A DNA stretch of 64,000 nt from Verrucomicrobiota bacterium (GTDB lineage: Bacteria > Verrucomicrobiota > Verrucomicrobiia > Chthoniobacterales > UBA10450), in the NCBI GenBank assembly GCA_003218375.1, contig QHNH01000011.1, positions 124,001 through 188,000 of the forward strand. Reading direction: 5' to 3'. Below are positions 44,235 to 52,724 of the stretch, in pieces (positions within the stretch are counted from its first letter, which is position 1; every line of letters begins with the position of its first letter). Below the pieces are notes generated by a model. It worked only from the letters and a program-made list of their open reading frames with translations, ran no database searches and was not told the origin of the DNA. Made by a program: the position numbers and the translations under genes.

Positions 44235-45809
44235 TTAGAACAGAATGGGCTCTCCGCCTATGCCGACCGGCCGTTTTTCGAAGACGATCGGGTCCGGCAT
44301 CTTGTCCGGCGGCTTCGGAGGATTTTTTTCGAACTCTTTGGCTTCGCGGAGCGACTTGTCGACGGCGTCAAACAACACCCTGATCGATAAAAGGAGTTCT
44401 GCGACCGCGTCGCTTTTCAGCTTGGAACCGGCGGATGAAGTAGTGAAGCGGGTTTGCGCCGCCTCCGAGAGGCCCGCTTCAAACTGCCCGACGATAGTCT
44501 TGCCATATAGTCTCGCGACTGTTTCATTGGACGCCGAATTTCCGAAGACAGCTTTACCGGCGGCCTGCTTGACATACTTTTCCTGCACGAGGAATTCGAT
44601 CAACGCGGCGGGCGAGAGACTCGGCTCTTTGTCATACTTCGCTTCGGCATCCGCGTCCTGCCCGATGAAGAGCGAGCGGAGCGCTGCGATCTTTTGCAGC
44701 ACAACCTTTTCCTGTTCCCAAAGCCCGCTGACGATCGGCAGCGCGCCGTAGCTCGCCTTCTGGCCGATCGTCGCGTTCTTGCCAAACTTCGCGGTCGACA
44801 TCACTTCGGTCATCTCGTTGAGCTTGGCGTATTCGTTATAGAAACTGGAACGCTTCGCCACGGGCAAACGGCGGTCGATCATGATCCGGAGGTGGATCAA
44901 TTCGTGCAGCGCCGATTCGATTGTCGAAGCCTGTCCTCCGCGCAAAATGTAGGTCTCCTGGTGCCGAATCGTCTTGCCTCCCGCGTCCGGAACGTTTTTT
45001 TCCGGCGTCACCGCGCCCCCGTAGCTCGCCCCCTGCGATTGCTCCTGCTCGCTTAATTCAACGATCGCAGTCTTGACCTCCCAGATGTGCAAGACGCCGT
45101 CGATCGTTTCTTCGCGTATTTTATGAAACGCACCGTCCGCGATGATCTGGTCGATGAGTTCGTCCAATTCACCGCGCCCCAGCGTTCGCAGCTGAGTCTT
45201 CTCGCCCGGGAGGAAGCGATTCGCTCGAATCATCTTACGCGGAGGCTTGCCCTGACGGTAAATCGCTGGCTGAACGGCTCCTGGCGACAAAGAAATCGGG
45301 CCTCCAGCGAAGAGTGCATCGGCGGCGCCCTCAGCCTCGCGCTCGGGCTGGCTGTCCGTTTGGCCCACCGCCAGCGGCATAAAAGACGCGGCTTCGCCCC
45401 TTTGCGCCAGTCGGTTCTGTTGGACTACGTGGGCCAATTCGTGGGCAAGAAGTTGCCGCCCCTCGCGAGTCGTCGGTGCGTATTGTCGAGTCCCAAACAC
45501 CACATCGCGACCAACCGTATAGGCCAGCGCATTCAATTCTCGCGCCGAGTCCGCCGCTCGGCCGTCCGTGTGCACGCGCACGCGGCTAAAATCATGCCCG
45601 AAACGGGGCTCCATGAACGCGCGCACCCCCGCGTCGAGCGATTGGCCGGGCGCATGCAGCGCTTCATGAACGACTGGCGGGACCGCACCATTGTCTTGTG
45701 TTTTCCGCGAGGAGTTCTTGCTCGTGCTGCGCTGCAACACGCCCCCGTACCCGGGCGTGAAAGATGAAGCAGGTGGGGCGGTTGATTGAGCGCGCAATTT
45801 TGTTTCCAT
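44235..45809 (-). CDS. eCIS DUF4157 cargo/toxin with second HExxH motif
   Basis: ATG 45809 is taken as start; the frame continues upstream into the pseudogene region. 524 aa. N-terminal DUF4157 core: PGQSLDAGVRAFMEPRFGHD, FSRVRVHTDGRAADSAREL, ALAYTVGRDVVFGTRQYAP and LLAHELAHVVQQ (HExxH metallopeptidase-like site). It lacks the N-terminal CxCxCGG/CxxC ribbon present in two paralogues. The C-terminal domain (about 210-520) contains a second HELIH in STIESALHELIHLRIMID, after EVKTAIVELSE and ahead of YNEYAKLNEMTEVMST, suggesting a zinc peptidase effector. Hydrophilic, with no signal: consistent with loading in the tube lumen. Confidence 0.85.
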   Translation of the reverse strand: METKLRAQSTAPPASSFTPGYGGVLQRSTSKNSSRKTQDNGAVPPVVHEALHAPGQSLDAGVRAFMEPRFGHDFSRVRVHTDGRAADSARELNALAYTVGRDVVFGTRQYAPTTREGRQLLAHELAHVVQQNRLAQRGEAASFMPLAVGQTDSQPEREAEGAADALFAGGPISLSPGAVQPAIYRQGKPPRKMIRANRFLPGEKTQLRTLGRGELDELIDQIIADGAFHKIREETIDGVLHIWEVKTAIVELSEQEQSQGASYGGAVTPEKNVPDAGGKTIRHQETYILRGGQASTIESALHELIHLRIMIDRRLPVAKRSSFYNEYAKLNEMTEVMSTAKFGKNATIGQKASYGALPIVSGLWEQEKVVLQKIAALRSLFIGQDADAEAKYDKEPSLSPAALIEFLVQEKYVKQAAGKAVFGNSASNETVARLYGKTIVGQFEAGLSEAAQTRFTTSSAGSKLKSDAVAELLLSIRVLFDAVDKSLREAKEFEKNPPKPPDKMPDPIVFEKRPVGIGGEPILF

Positions 45810-45813
45810 CAGC

Positions 45814-46265
45814 TCACCCCTTCCTTGGCTTCCGCAAGCCATCGCCGCCATTTCCCCACCGCGTTCCCTTGGCGGCATCGCTTAATGGTAAATCCCCACA
45901 TGACCGTTCCGTAGACGTGACCCGTGTCCGCTGCTTTCGCCACGGTCTCAAAGGAGAAACGGACGTTGATGCACCCGTGTGCACGGGGACGTTAGTGAAA
46001 TCGTGACCGAAACGCGGTTCCATGAACACGCGCGTTTCCCAATCGAGCGGCTGGCCCGGTGAGCGTAACACTTCGTGAACAATTGGTGGGACTTCAGAAT
46101 CATTTTGTTCTTCGGCTCGTAGATTATTGGTTTTGCGTTGCAGCCGTTTTCTTGCGGCACGCTTCGCACTCGCAGCACGACGATGCGCCGCACCGCCGAA
46201 GTATCCAGCTCGAGCAAAACAATGCCGCCCTTAACTAGCCGCGGTGAACCTGGGAAACTGCTCAT
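45814..46265 (-). pseudogene. Chimeric remnant: 5' end of CIS-tube gene joined to decayed DUF4157 gene
   Basis: From ATG 46265 the sequence reads MSSFPGSPRLVKGGIVLLEL, a clear diverged copy of the start of the gene at 43176-43823. After VVLRV it switches into the frame-shifted Cys-ribbon segment of a DUF4157 gene (ECEACRKK in another frame). This is followed by VPPIVHEVLRSPGQPLDWET and RVFMEPRFGHDFTN, then a further frame change into a tail with FSFETVAKAADTGHVYGTVM and WGFTIK. No single frame is intact. This is recombination debris in the cargo array. It ends 4 bp before the next cargo gene's start. Confidence 0.75.
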
Positions 46266-46267
46266 GG

Positions 46268-47830
46268 TTACGGGTATAGGCGCTGATAAATCTCCCAGAC
46301 GTGCTGGCCGTAGTTCGCTTCTCCTGGGTTATTCTGTTGAGCCACGGTTTTTACGATTTGCTCCGTACTCGGTACCGGTTTCCGCGCGAACTGCGCATCG
46401 ACCCGGGATCTTATTGCCGGAATGGCCAGGGCCGTGCCGCCACGCGAGATAGCGATGCTTTCAATCCGCCTGCCGACATCGCCGGCCATAGCGTTCACTG
46501 CCTTGCGCTGCCAGCCAGCGCGGTTCTCGCCCCAGTTGGCAGGCTTGTTGATATAGGCCTTAAGACTGCCTTTCCCCAGCCCTAGACGATCCGCGGCCGG
46601 AATTGCCGCGATCTCATCTTTTAGGGCCTTCGCTTTTGCCTTTTTCTCTTCCGAAGCCTGCTTCTTAGGCGTTTTTCCGGCGGCGGCCGCCGTTGCTTTT
46701 GCGGTTGTCCCAGCAGAATCGACATTAGTGTGCGCGGTATCCAGGGTACTCTTAAGAGTAACTGCGCTAAACATTGTTTGGACGTCCGCGTTGCTCAAAC
46801 CGGAGGCGGTTATCGCCGCCGCGTTCGCCGTAATGAAGGCGGCGTGAGTTTGTCCGGCAGCGGAAGCAGCGGCCACTAAACCGAGCAACGTTACCACTGC
46901 GATACACCGAGCCTCGGCCGCGTTAAGTTCCGCCATGGTCAACGGAGGAGTTGCCAGGTCTCGCAAGTCCTTGTGACTCTTCAACTGGGTAATGGCATAA
47001 GTCATCGTAGCTTGTTCGATTGTCGCCATGCTGGCGTGCACGCCTGCTACCGTATCGAGGGCAGACTCTCTCGGGGCCGGGTCGGTGCCGCCGCGGTTGG
47101 TTTCCCAAATGCCAACGCACCTCGCGATTCGCGCGGTTAAACCCGCCGGAGTTTGTCCCGCCAGGATCTCGGGACGTTCCTCGTAGACTGGCAGAGTGTC
47201 CCAGGTCTTTCGTTGAATGCATTGAGGAGATGTTATTCGCACAAAGTTCGTTCCAAAGTTCTTTGAGGCAGATTCCGCTTCGCGTTCATTGAAGGACTCA
47301 GGCGGCCCCAAGGAAATCTCTTCGGATCGTTCCGCCTTTGGCGCGTGACGTTGCTGGATGGTATGGGTCAGCTCGTGAGCCAGTAAGCGTCGTCCCTCGG
47401 CTGTCCCCGGCCTGTATCGCCCAGCGGCAAAGACGACATCCCGTCCAACCGTATAAGCCAACGCGTTTACTGCTAGCGCTGACTTTGCTGCCCTGTCATC
47501 AGTATGCAGTCGCACTTGACTGAAGTCGTGGCCGAATCGCGGCTCCATGAACGCTTGCGTACTTGAATCGAGCGGTCGTCCCGGCGACCGCAACACTTCA
47601 TGGACGATGGGAGGAGCTTGCGAACCAGTTGACGGTCGATGGTTAAGGCTTGATGGAGCGGGTAGATTGCCGACACGACCTTGCGGCTTCTTCTTCCGGC
47701 ACGCTTCGCACTCGCCCGTTGGCCCAAGTTCGCCGCCGCAGGCACACTTGCATTGTAGCAGACCGCCCCACACCGGCCGGAAAGATGGAACGGGCGCGGC
47801 TTTCGTTCGAACGTGCAAACTTGTTTTCAT
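46268..47830 (-). CDS. eCIS DUF4157 cargo/toxin with unknown C-terminal domain
   Basis: 520 aa. N-terminal Cys-rich ribbon CKCACGGELGPTGECEACRK (residues about 27-46) precedes the DUF4157 core: PGRPLDSSTQAFMEPRFGHD, FSQVRLHTDDRAAKSALAVN, LLAHELTHTIQQ (HELTH). The C-terminal half is Ala/Thr-rich and helical, with ARIARCVGIWETNRGGTDPA, PRESALDTVAGVHASM and, at the end, NPGEANYGQHVWEIYQRLYP. The Glu in WETNRGG is reminiscent of muramidase-like effectors, but this is weak. The gene starts 86 bp downstream of another DUF4157 gene. Confidence 0.83.
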   Translation of the reverse strand: MKTSLHVRTKAAPVPSFRPVWGGLLQCKCACGGELGPTGECEACRKKKPQGRVGNLPAPSSLNHRPSTGSQAPPIVHEVLRSPGRPLDSSTQAFMEPRFGHDFSQVRLHTDDRAAKSALAVNALAYTVGRDVVFAAGRYRPGTAEGRRLLAHELTHTIQQRHAPKAERSEEISLGPPESFNEREAESASKNFGTNFVRITSPQCIQRKTWDTLPVYEERPEILAGQTPAGLTARIARCVGIWETNRGGTDPAPRESALDTVAGVHASMATIEQATMTYAITQLKSHKDLRDLATPPLTMAELNAAEARCIAVVTLLGLVAAASAAGQTHAAFITANAAAITASGLSNADVQTMFSAVTLKSTLDTAHTNVDSAGTTAKATAAAAGKTPKKQASEEKKAKAKALKDEIAAIPAADRLGLGKGSLKAYINKPANWGENRAGWQRKAVNAMAGDVGRRIESIAISRGGTALAIPAIRSRVDAQFARKPVPSTEQIVKTVAQQNNPGEANYGQHVWEIYQRLYP

Positions 47831-47916
47831 CGTCTCAACTCTTCATGAGCACGCTGCCCACATCGGGCTACGACATCACTCCTCCCAGTCCGGCAATCGT
47901 AGTCCCATCTCACTAA

Positions 47917-48966
47917 TTAGGAGTCCCCCGCCTTCAGGTTTCTTAATTTCTTCTGCTCGCGTTTCTTCTCCCGACCCTTACGCCCAAGGATCGTCCATTT
48001 CAGTACAACAGACAGGCTCTCCAGCGCATCCTTGAGTCGTTGCTGCAAGAATGACAGCTCTTCCTCATTTTGCGGTCCTATAGCCTGGCTCTCTTCTGCC
48101 TTTTCCAACCTAGCTTCAAAGCGTCCTTTCTCGAATCCGAACCCTGATTTCTTACCCTGTCCGCCGGCTAGCAGGTGCATGTCAATCGGAGCCGTGGTCT
48201 GATCCGAAACCATTGAGAAACTCGGGCTTGATTGACCAAATAACGGGCTACTCGCCGGGAACATCCTTTTCTTCTCCTGAGATAATCTAATAGCCGTTTG
48301 AAGCGAAATCGCATGGAGCTGCGACTTGAGCGATAAAAGCTTCAGGAACCAATCCTGGTCGGGTTCCGCAAGCTGCCGATACAAGCCTACTGACGCGCTT
48401 CCCACACTCGCTGGATTCACCTGTTGGCCGCCTATTATCCTTTGCGCGGCCACGTTGGCGCGTAACTCCGGGTCGCTACTTTCGCTGGCTCTTGCGGATT
48501 GTTGCACCACGTGGGCAAGCTCGTGGGCGAGTAGGCGCCGGCCTGCAGTGATACCTGGTGCGTACTGATCGCTCCTCACAGCGATGTGGTGACCTACTGT
48601 ATATGCCAGGGCATTGACCAATCGTACCGAATCGGTGGCTCGTCCATCGGTATGAAGACGCACACGAGAGAAGTCCTGACCAAAGCGTGACTCCATGAAA
48701 ACGCGCGTCTCTCGGTCCAGTGGCTGACCCGGTGAACGCAGTACCTCCTGGACGATGGGCGGAACATGCGAAGTGATTGATGGAGCGGACAGATTACTGG
48801 GACGATGTTGCTGCTTCTTCTTGCGGCACGCTTCGCATTCGCCGGTGGGACCCGGCGTGCCGCCACAGGCGCACTTGCGCTGGAGCATGCTGCCGCGCAC
48901 CGGTGAGAAGGCTCGCGGCGTTGTCATCGCGTGGATCTTCGTTCCGCGTAGCAAACCGGTTTTCAT
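47917..48966 (-). CDS. eCIS DUF4157 cargo protein with basic C-terminus
   Basis: 349 aa. Same layout as its neighbour: ribbon CACGGTPGPTGECEACRKKK, then PGQPLDRETRVFMESRFGQD, FSRVRLHTDGRATDSVRLVN and LLAHELAHVVQQ. The C-terminal half has helical DQDWFLKLLSLKSQLHAISL, FEARLEKAEESQAIGPQNEE and a Lys/Arg-rich tail (GRKGREKKREQKKLRNLKAG). No enzyme motif beyond HELAH is seen. It may deliver a small helical effector. It starts 3 bp after the stop of a 98-aa gene. Confidence 0.82.
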   Translation of the reverse strand: MKTGLLRGTKIHAMTTPRAFSPVRGSMLQRKCACGGTPGPTGECEACRKKKQQHRPSNLSAPSITSHVPPIVQEVLRSPGQPLDRETRVFMESRFGQDFSRVRLHTDGRATDSVRLVNALAYTVGHHIAVRSDQYAPGITAGRRLLAHELAHVVQQSARASESSDPELRANVAAQRIIGGQQVNPASVGSASVGLYRQLAEPDQDWFLKLLSLKSQLHAISLQTAIRLSQEKKRMFPASSPLFGQSSPSFSMVSDQTTAPIDMHLLAGGQGKKSGFGFEKGRFEARLEKAEESQAIGPQNEEELSFLQQRLKDALESLSVVLKWTILGRKGREKKREQKKLRNLKAGDS

Positions 48967-48969
48967 AAG

Positions 48970-49266
48970 TTAGTCGCCAGTTTCCTCCACGCGAAAGCCC
49001 ATCGAACGAAGACTCGTTAGGTACTCCGCCAAGGTGCTGGACCTGTTCAGAGCTTCACGAAGAATGCCTTCCTTTTCCGGCACGTAAGCCGTGGCGGAAA
49101 GGAAGGGATGTAACACCGGCTCCGCACCAGGGGGAGATGGTGGAGCGTTTTTGCTGATGAGCGGGCCGGGCTCGTCGGTAATCTCCAAGACCTTGTCATC
49201 GCCTCGGTAGACCAGGTATCGTTTCGGTTTGGCACTCACGTTTGGGTTAGAATTCGAGCTAGGCAT
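48970..49266 (-). CDS. Small protein paired with DUF4157/ATLF-like toxin (possible partner or immunity)
   Basis: 98 aa, start ATG 49266, overlapping the stop of the lethal-factor-like toxin by 8 bp. It is polar and Pro-rich in the middle (EPGPLISKNAPPSPPGAEPV), with a helical C-terminus (GILREALNRSSTLAEYLTSL). No recognised domain. Tight coupling to the toxin suggests an immunity protein, a chaperone or a second chain. Inference only. Confidence 0.6.
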   Translation of the reverse strand: MPSSNSNPNVSAKPKRYLVYRGDDKVLEITDEPGPLISKNAPPSPPGAEPVLHPFLSATAYVPEKEGILREALNRSSTLAEYLTSLRSMGFRVEETGD

Positions 49267-50401
49267 AGACGGACGCCAGGAGCTTGGCGATGGCGGGGTC
49301 GTTCTTCTTCAGCCAGGCACGCGTATAAGTCTTCTTGTCCGTTTCGCTGTCGCTGTAGGGACGATCGAAGTAGGCTGAGGTTGTCTGCGCAAAATACTCT
49401 CCGGTTCCGGAACTCGTGTACCAGTCCGGAGCCAGCCATGGCCCTTTGGCAGTCTTACGCGCGTCATACGCGTCCTTCAGGTCCTTCTTTTGCTCCTTCG
49501 TTAGACCAAACTGTTCGACGACATGACCCGACTCGTGCGCCGCGACGAAGCCCAAGGCATAGGCAGATGGTTGGCCCTTGATCGCGACCAACTGTTCCTC
49601 CGCGATCGCGTAGCGAATGGTATCTCCTGCTTTGGTCGCGCCGACGCCGCGGAGCTCATCGTAGGTGCGGCCGTCGAATGTTTTCGTGCCTTTCAGGGAA
49701 GCGAACTGGGGCAGGTCGGTCAGCTTTTTGTCATGCGGAATAATGTGGAGCTCGACCGTCGCGCCTTTCAGCTCACCCGCAGCAGGATCCGCCAAGCTCC
49801 CCAAGACCTGGTTCATTCTCAGCTTAGCCATCTCCACTGCGTCGGAAGAAGCACCGTGATCGACTATTTTGGTCGCAAGAGTGCTGGCCGCTTTGCGTTG
49901 CAGGGTTGGCGCTGAGTGGAGTCGACCTGACGCCTGCTGGACCACGTGAGTCAGCTCATGGGCCAGCAAGTGTTGGCCTTCAGTTGTGCCGGGCCGGTAT
50001 TGCCCAGGACCAAACACAACATGACGCCCACGCGTATAGGCGGCGGCGTTAATTGCACGCGCTGATTCCGCGGCTTCGTCGCCCGCATGCACGCGCACCT
50101 GGCTGAAGTCGTAGCCGAAGCGCGACTCCATCAGTGAACGCGTAGAAGAATCGAGAGCTTGTCCTCCTCTCGAAGGCGTCTCGTGCTCGTTAGGCGTTTG
50201 GGGTCTGAGCAGGGAATTCTTCTTTTCTTGAGTCGGCGTTTTTCCGCTCATCACTAGGTCCGCCGTGCGATCGGCTTCCTGTTCGAAGCGATCACCCGGC
50301 TCGTTCACGAGCAATTTCCTCTGCAACGCGGACCGATCCCGAGCGAGGAGTGCACGCGGCGTCTCGGACTTCCGCTCTGGGAATAATTGCGCCTTCTTCA
50401 T
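49259..50401 (-). CDS. eCIS DUF4157 toxin with anthrax-lethal-factor-like metalloprotease domain
   Basis: 380 aa. The N-terminus lacks the Cys ribbon. DUF4157 core: RSLMESRFGYDFSQVRVHAG, AAYTRGRHVVFGPGQYRPGT, LLAHELTHVVQQ (HELTH at about 148-152). The C-terminal domain has a second zinc site FVAAHESGHVVEQFGLT (HESGH 289-293) and a downstream GTGEYFAQTTSAYF, where E335 is the likely third ligand. HExxH followed by a distal E(Y/F)FA is the arrangement of the anthrax lethal factor-like peptidases. It is probably a secreted protease payload. Gene order: right after a small conserved eCIS protein, first of the cargo block. Confidence 0.85.
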   Translation of the reverse strand: MKKAQLFPERKSETPRALLARDRSALQRKLLVNEPGDRFEQEADRTADLVMSGKTPTQEKKNSLLRPQTPNEHETPSRGGQALDSSTRSLMESRFGYDFSQVRVHAGDEAAESARAINAAAYTRGRHVVFGPGQYRPGTTEGQHLLAHELTHVVQQASGRLHSAPTLQRKAASTLATKIVDHGASSDAVEMAKLRMNQVLGSLADPAAGELKGATVELHIIPHDKKLTDLPQFASLKGTKTFDGRTYDELRGVGATKAGDTIRYAIAEEQLVAIKGQPSAYALGFVAAHESGHVVEQFGLTKEQKKDLKDAYDARKTAKGPWLAPDWYTSSGTGEYFAQTTSAYFDRPYSDSETDKKTYTRAWLKKNDPAIAKLLASVYA

Positions 50402-50649
50402 GCTGACGATGATTTCAGGGTCTCATAAACCGAGCCGCCGATTTGCTTTCCGACACTCTGCAAATCAGCTGGCCTAACGAGTATAATCGGCGCCGCGGAA
50501 CGGCTCGCTTCATGGCACGAGACTGCTCCAGCCAGGCCATCGCGCACGAGTAATCGCGCCAGTTCCGCTTCGATCGCGGTACCAATACCTGCATGACCTT
50601 CCGGCAAGCCTTCGAGAATCAAGCGCTCGATGTGGACGCTGATACTCAT
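50398..50649 (-). CDS. Small conserved eCIS protein (83 aa)
   Basis: 83 aa: SISVHIERLILEGLPEGHAG, IGTAIEAELARLLVRDGLAG. The pattern VHIxRLxLxGL is common to short proteins sitting between the eCIS ATPase and cargo genes. It overlaps the AAA+ gene by 4 bp and the toxin gene by 4 bp. Function unknown, possibly an assembly or cargo-loading factor. Confidence 0.72.
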   Translation of the reverse strand: MSISVHIERLILEGLPEGHAGIGTAIEAELARLLVRDGLAGAVSCHEASRSAAPIILVRPADLQSVGKQIGGSVYETLKSSSA

Positions 50650-52724
50650 ACTAGCGCGGGCTCCGCGTGTCCGTTCGCCATGGACGAAAGGGGCGGATGG
50701 GAATCGGTCCAGCGGAAATCCGTTTCGTTAACCGGCCGATCCAATTTCATAAACTCCGCGCGGGCCGCTGCCAGGACGAGGGGCATTGTTACGTTCGAGC
50801 GCGATTCAGCCGCCATAAAACAGGCGCCCAACGCGGCGTTGAGGATGAGTCCGCCACTTAAGCTGAGCCGTGCGAGTCTTTCGTAATCCAACGTCTCGAG
50901 GGGCGGGCCGGGCAGATTCCGCGCTACTTCCTGTTGCAAGAAAGCTTTCTCCCAAAGACGGCGTCGATCGGCCACACCGGGAAACGGGAAGTTGACTACG
51001 AATCGCAGGCGCCGAAGAAACGCGGGGTCCAGGGCATTCTTCATGTTTGTGGCGAGAATGGCGAGTCCGCGGTACGACTCGAGGCGCTGCAAAAGGTAAT
51101 TAATTTCGATGTTCGCGTAGCGGTCGTGGCTGTCTTTCACTTCGCTGCGCTTGCCGAAAAGCGCGTCCGCTTCATCGAAAAAGAGGATCGAGCCACCTTC
51201 CTCGGCGGCATCGAAGAGTCGGCGGAGATTCTTCTCCGTCTCGCCGATGTACTTGTTCACGACGGCGGAGAGATCAATCCGATACAGATTTAAGCGAAGC
51301 TCGTTCGCGATGACTTCCGCCGCCATGGTCTTGCCGCAGCCGCTATCGCCGGCGAAGAGCGCGCTGATGCCGAAGCCGCGGTTCATCTTGCGAGAAAATC
51401 CCCAATCGTCATAAACCTTGTTTCTTTGCCGGACCTGGGCGGCGATTTCGCGCAGCAGTTTCATTTCGCCACGTGGCAAAACGAGATCGTCCCAGGTCAT
51501 CTTGGGCTCCAGGCGCTGGGCGAGCGCATCGAGTCGCGGCCGCTCGCTCTGCCGGCAAATGTCCCAAACTTTTTCGGGCAGCGATTCCGGAGCGCTCTCC
51601 GATTCCAAACGCGCGAGCCGCGCGAGCTGCCGAAGAGTTGGCAAATTCAAATTGTATTGCGCGGCCAGTAGCGGAGGACTGTCGGGCGCGGCCGAGCCCA
51701 GTTCTTCCGCCCACGCGGATCGCTGCTCGCTCGCGGTCGGCTTGCAGGTCTCCAAGGCGACGTGCTCGCGTCCCGGACGAGGCAACGCTTCGCGCACGGC
51801 CAGGAAAGAGAAACCGTCAATGCGGGCCATGAAACGGCTCAACGCTCCCGAGCGTCCTGTTGCCGTGGCGTCGGCCTCCTCTGCGTCAAGATAGAAGGCG
51901 AGCGGAAGCAATCGGCTTTCGCGTTGCCACAGGCGGAAGAAAGTTTCCAAGTCCTGGGTCGCCGATGGCAAGACTTCGACTGGCAGGCGGCACAGAATAC
52001 GATTCAATCTCGCTGCCACTTCATGCGCGACGAGTTGCTTGCTGATCGGGTCCGGCCCGAGCAGTTGCACAATTGGTAATCCTCCGCCGCCGATTTCCCG
52101 CTGCCAGTGCCCCAGGATGGCGTCTACGACCGCATTCTGGGAAAACGCGACTTCGGCGGAGTCGGGCGCGATCTCCATCGGGACGATGAAAGTGGAAACC
52201 CGGTCGTCGAGACAGTTAAGGCCTTTCAGAAAATTGACAATGCGCTCATCTGCCCGGAGCGAGCTGCCTGTAAGAGGTTGTGCGCCTGGCTGATTGATTT
52301 CGAGCAAGCGCCAGTAACGCAGCGGCCGCTCCGGTGAGAGCGCGTCCCACGACGGCTCTTCAAACAATGCCAGGGCGAGGGCAAATGTTGGAAATGGCTT
52401 GTTCGGATCGTCCTGAGCCCGAGCGCAGAGAGCGGCGGTGCGCGTGTCCAATTCCATCGCCGCGCAAAGCAGGAGGATGTCTCGCTCGAAGGCCGAGAGA
52501 CCTAGTCGCTCGCTCAAAAGAGCGAGGGCCGAAGGGAGTTCTTCGCGTTGCGCCGGCGCTTCTTTGCCGGTTGTCTCAGAGGCTTCCTCGCCTGCCGGAA
52601 ATTCGGGCGACGGCGGCGCCCCGGTCTGTTGTTGAATGTGTCGCTCGAGTCGCTGCCGCAGCTGAGCGAGCGCCTCTCCTAGTTGACGGGCATTACTCTC
52701 CTGCCATTCGTCCAAACCGCTCAT
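50646..52724 (-). CDS. eCIS AAA+ ATPase (Afp15/Pvc15-like)
   Basis: 692 aa. The N-terminal about 400 residues are the helical eCIS-specific region. The AAA+ domain has Walker A GDSGCGKTMAAE, Walker B ILFFDEADALFGKRSE, a second region AILATNMKNALDPAFLRRLR (sensor 1 and arginine finger region), and VNFPFPGVADRRRLWEKAFL. Afp15-type ATPases are needed for assembly and for loading cargo into the tube; coupling to cargo genes fits this. 4-bp overlaps on both sides. Confidence 0.92.
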   Translation of the reverse strand: MSGLDEWQESNARQLGEALAQLRQRLERHIQQQTGAPPSPEFPAGEEASETTGKEAPAQREELPSALALLSERLGLSAFERDILLLCAAMELDTRTAALCARAQDDPNKPFPTFALALALFEEPSWDALSPERPLRYWRLLEINQPGAQPLTGSSLRADERIVNFLKGLNCLDDRVSTFIVPMEIAPDSAEVAFSQNAVVDAILGHWQREIGGGGLPIVQLLGPDPISKQLVAHEVAARLNRILCRLPVEVLPSATQDLETFFRLWQRESRLLPLAFYLDAEEADATATGRSGALSRFMARIDGFSFLAVREALPRPGREHVALETCKPTASEQRSAWAEELGSAAPDSPPLLAAQYNLNLPTLRQLARLARLESESAPESLPEKVWDICRQSERPRLDALAQRLEPKMTWDDLVLPRGEMKLLREIAAQVRQRNKVYDDWGFSRKMNRGFGISALFAGDSGCGKTMAAEVIANELRLNLYRIDLSAVVNKYIGETEKNLRRLFDAAEEGGSILFFDEADALFGKRSEVKDSHDRYANIEINYLLQRLESYRGLAILATNMKNALDPAFLRRLRFVVNFPFPGVADRRRLWEKAFLQQEVARNLPGPPLETLDYERLARLSLSGGLILNAALGACFMAAESRSNVTMPLVLAAARAEFMKLDRPVNETDFRWTDSHPPLSSMANGHAEPALV

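Noticed and set aside
45948-46265. 105-codon intact-looking frame
   Set aside because: Only its first about 24 codons resemble a real protein; the rest is out-of-frame DUF4157 sequence, so it is reported as pseudogene.
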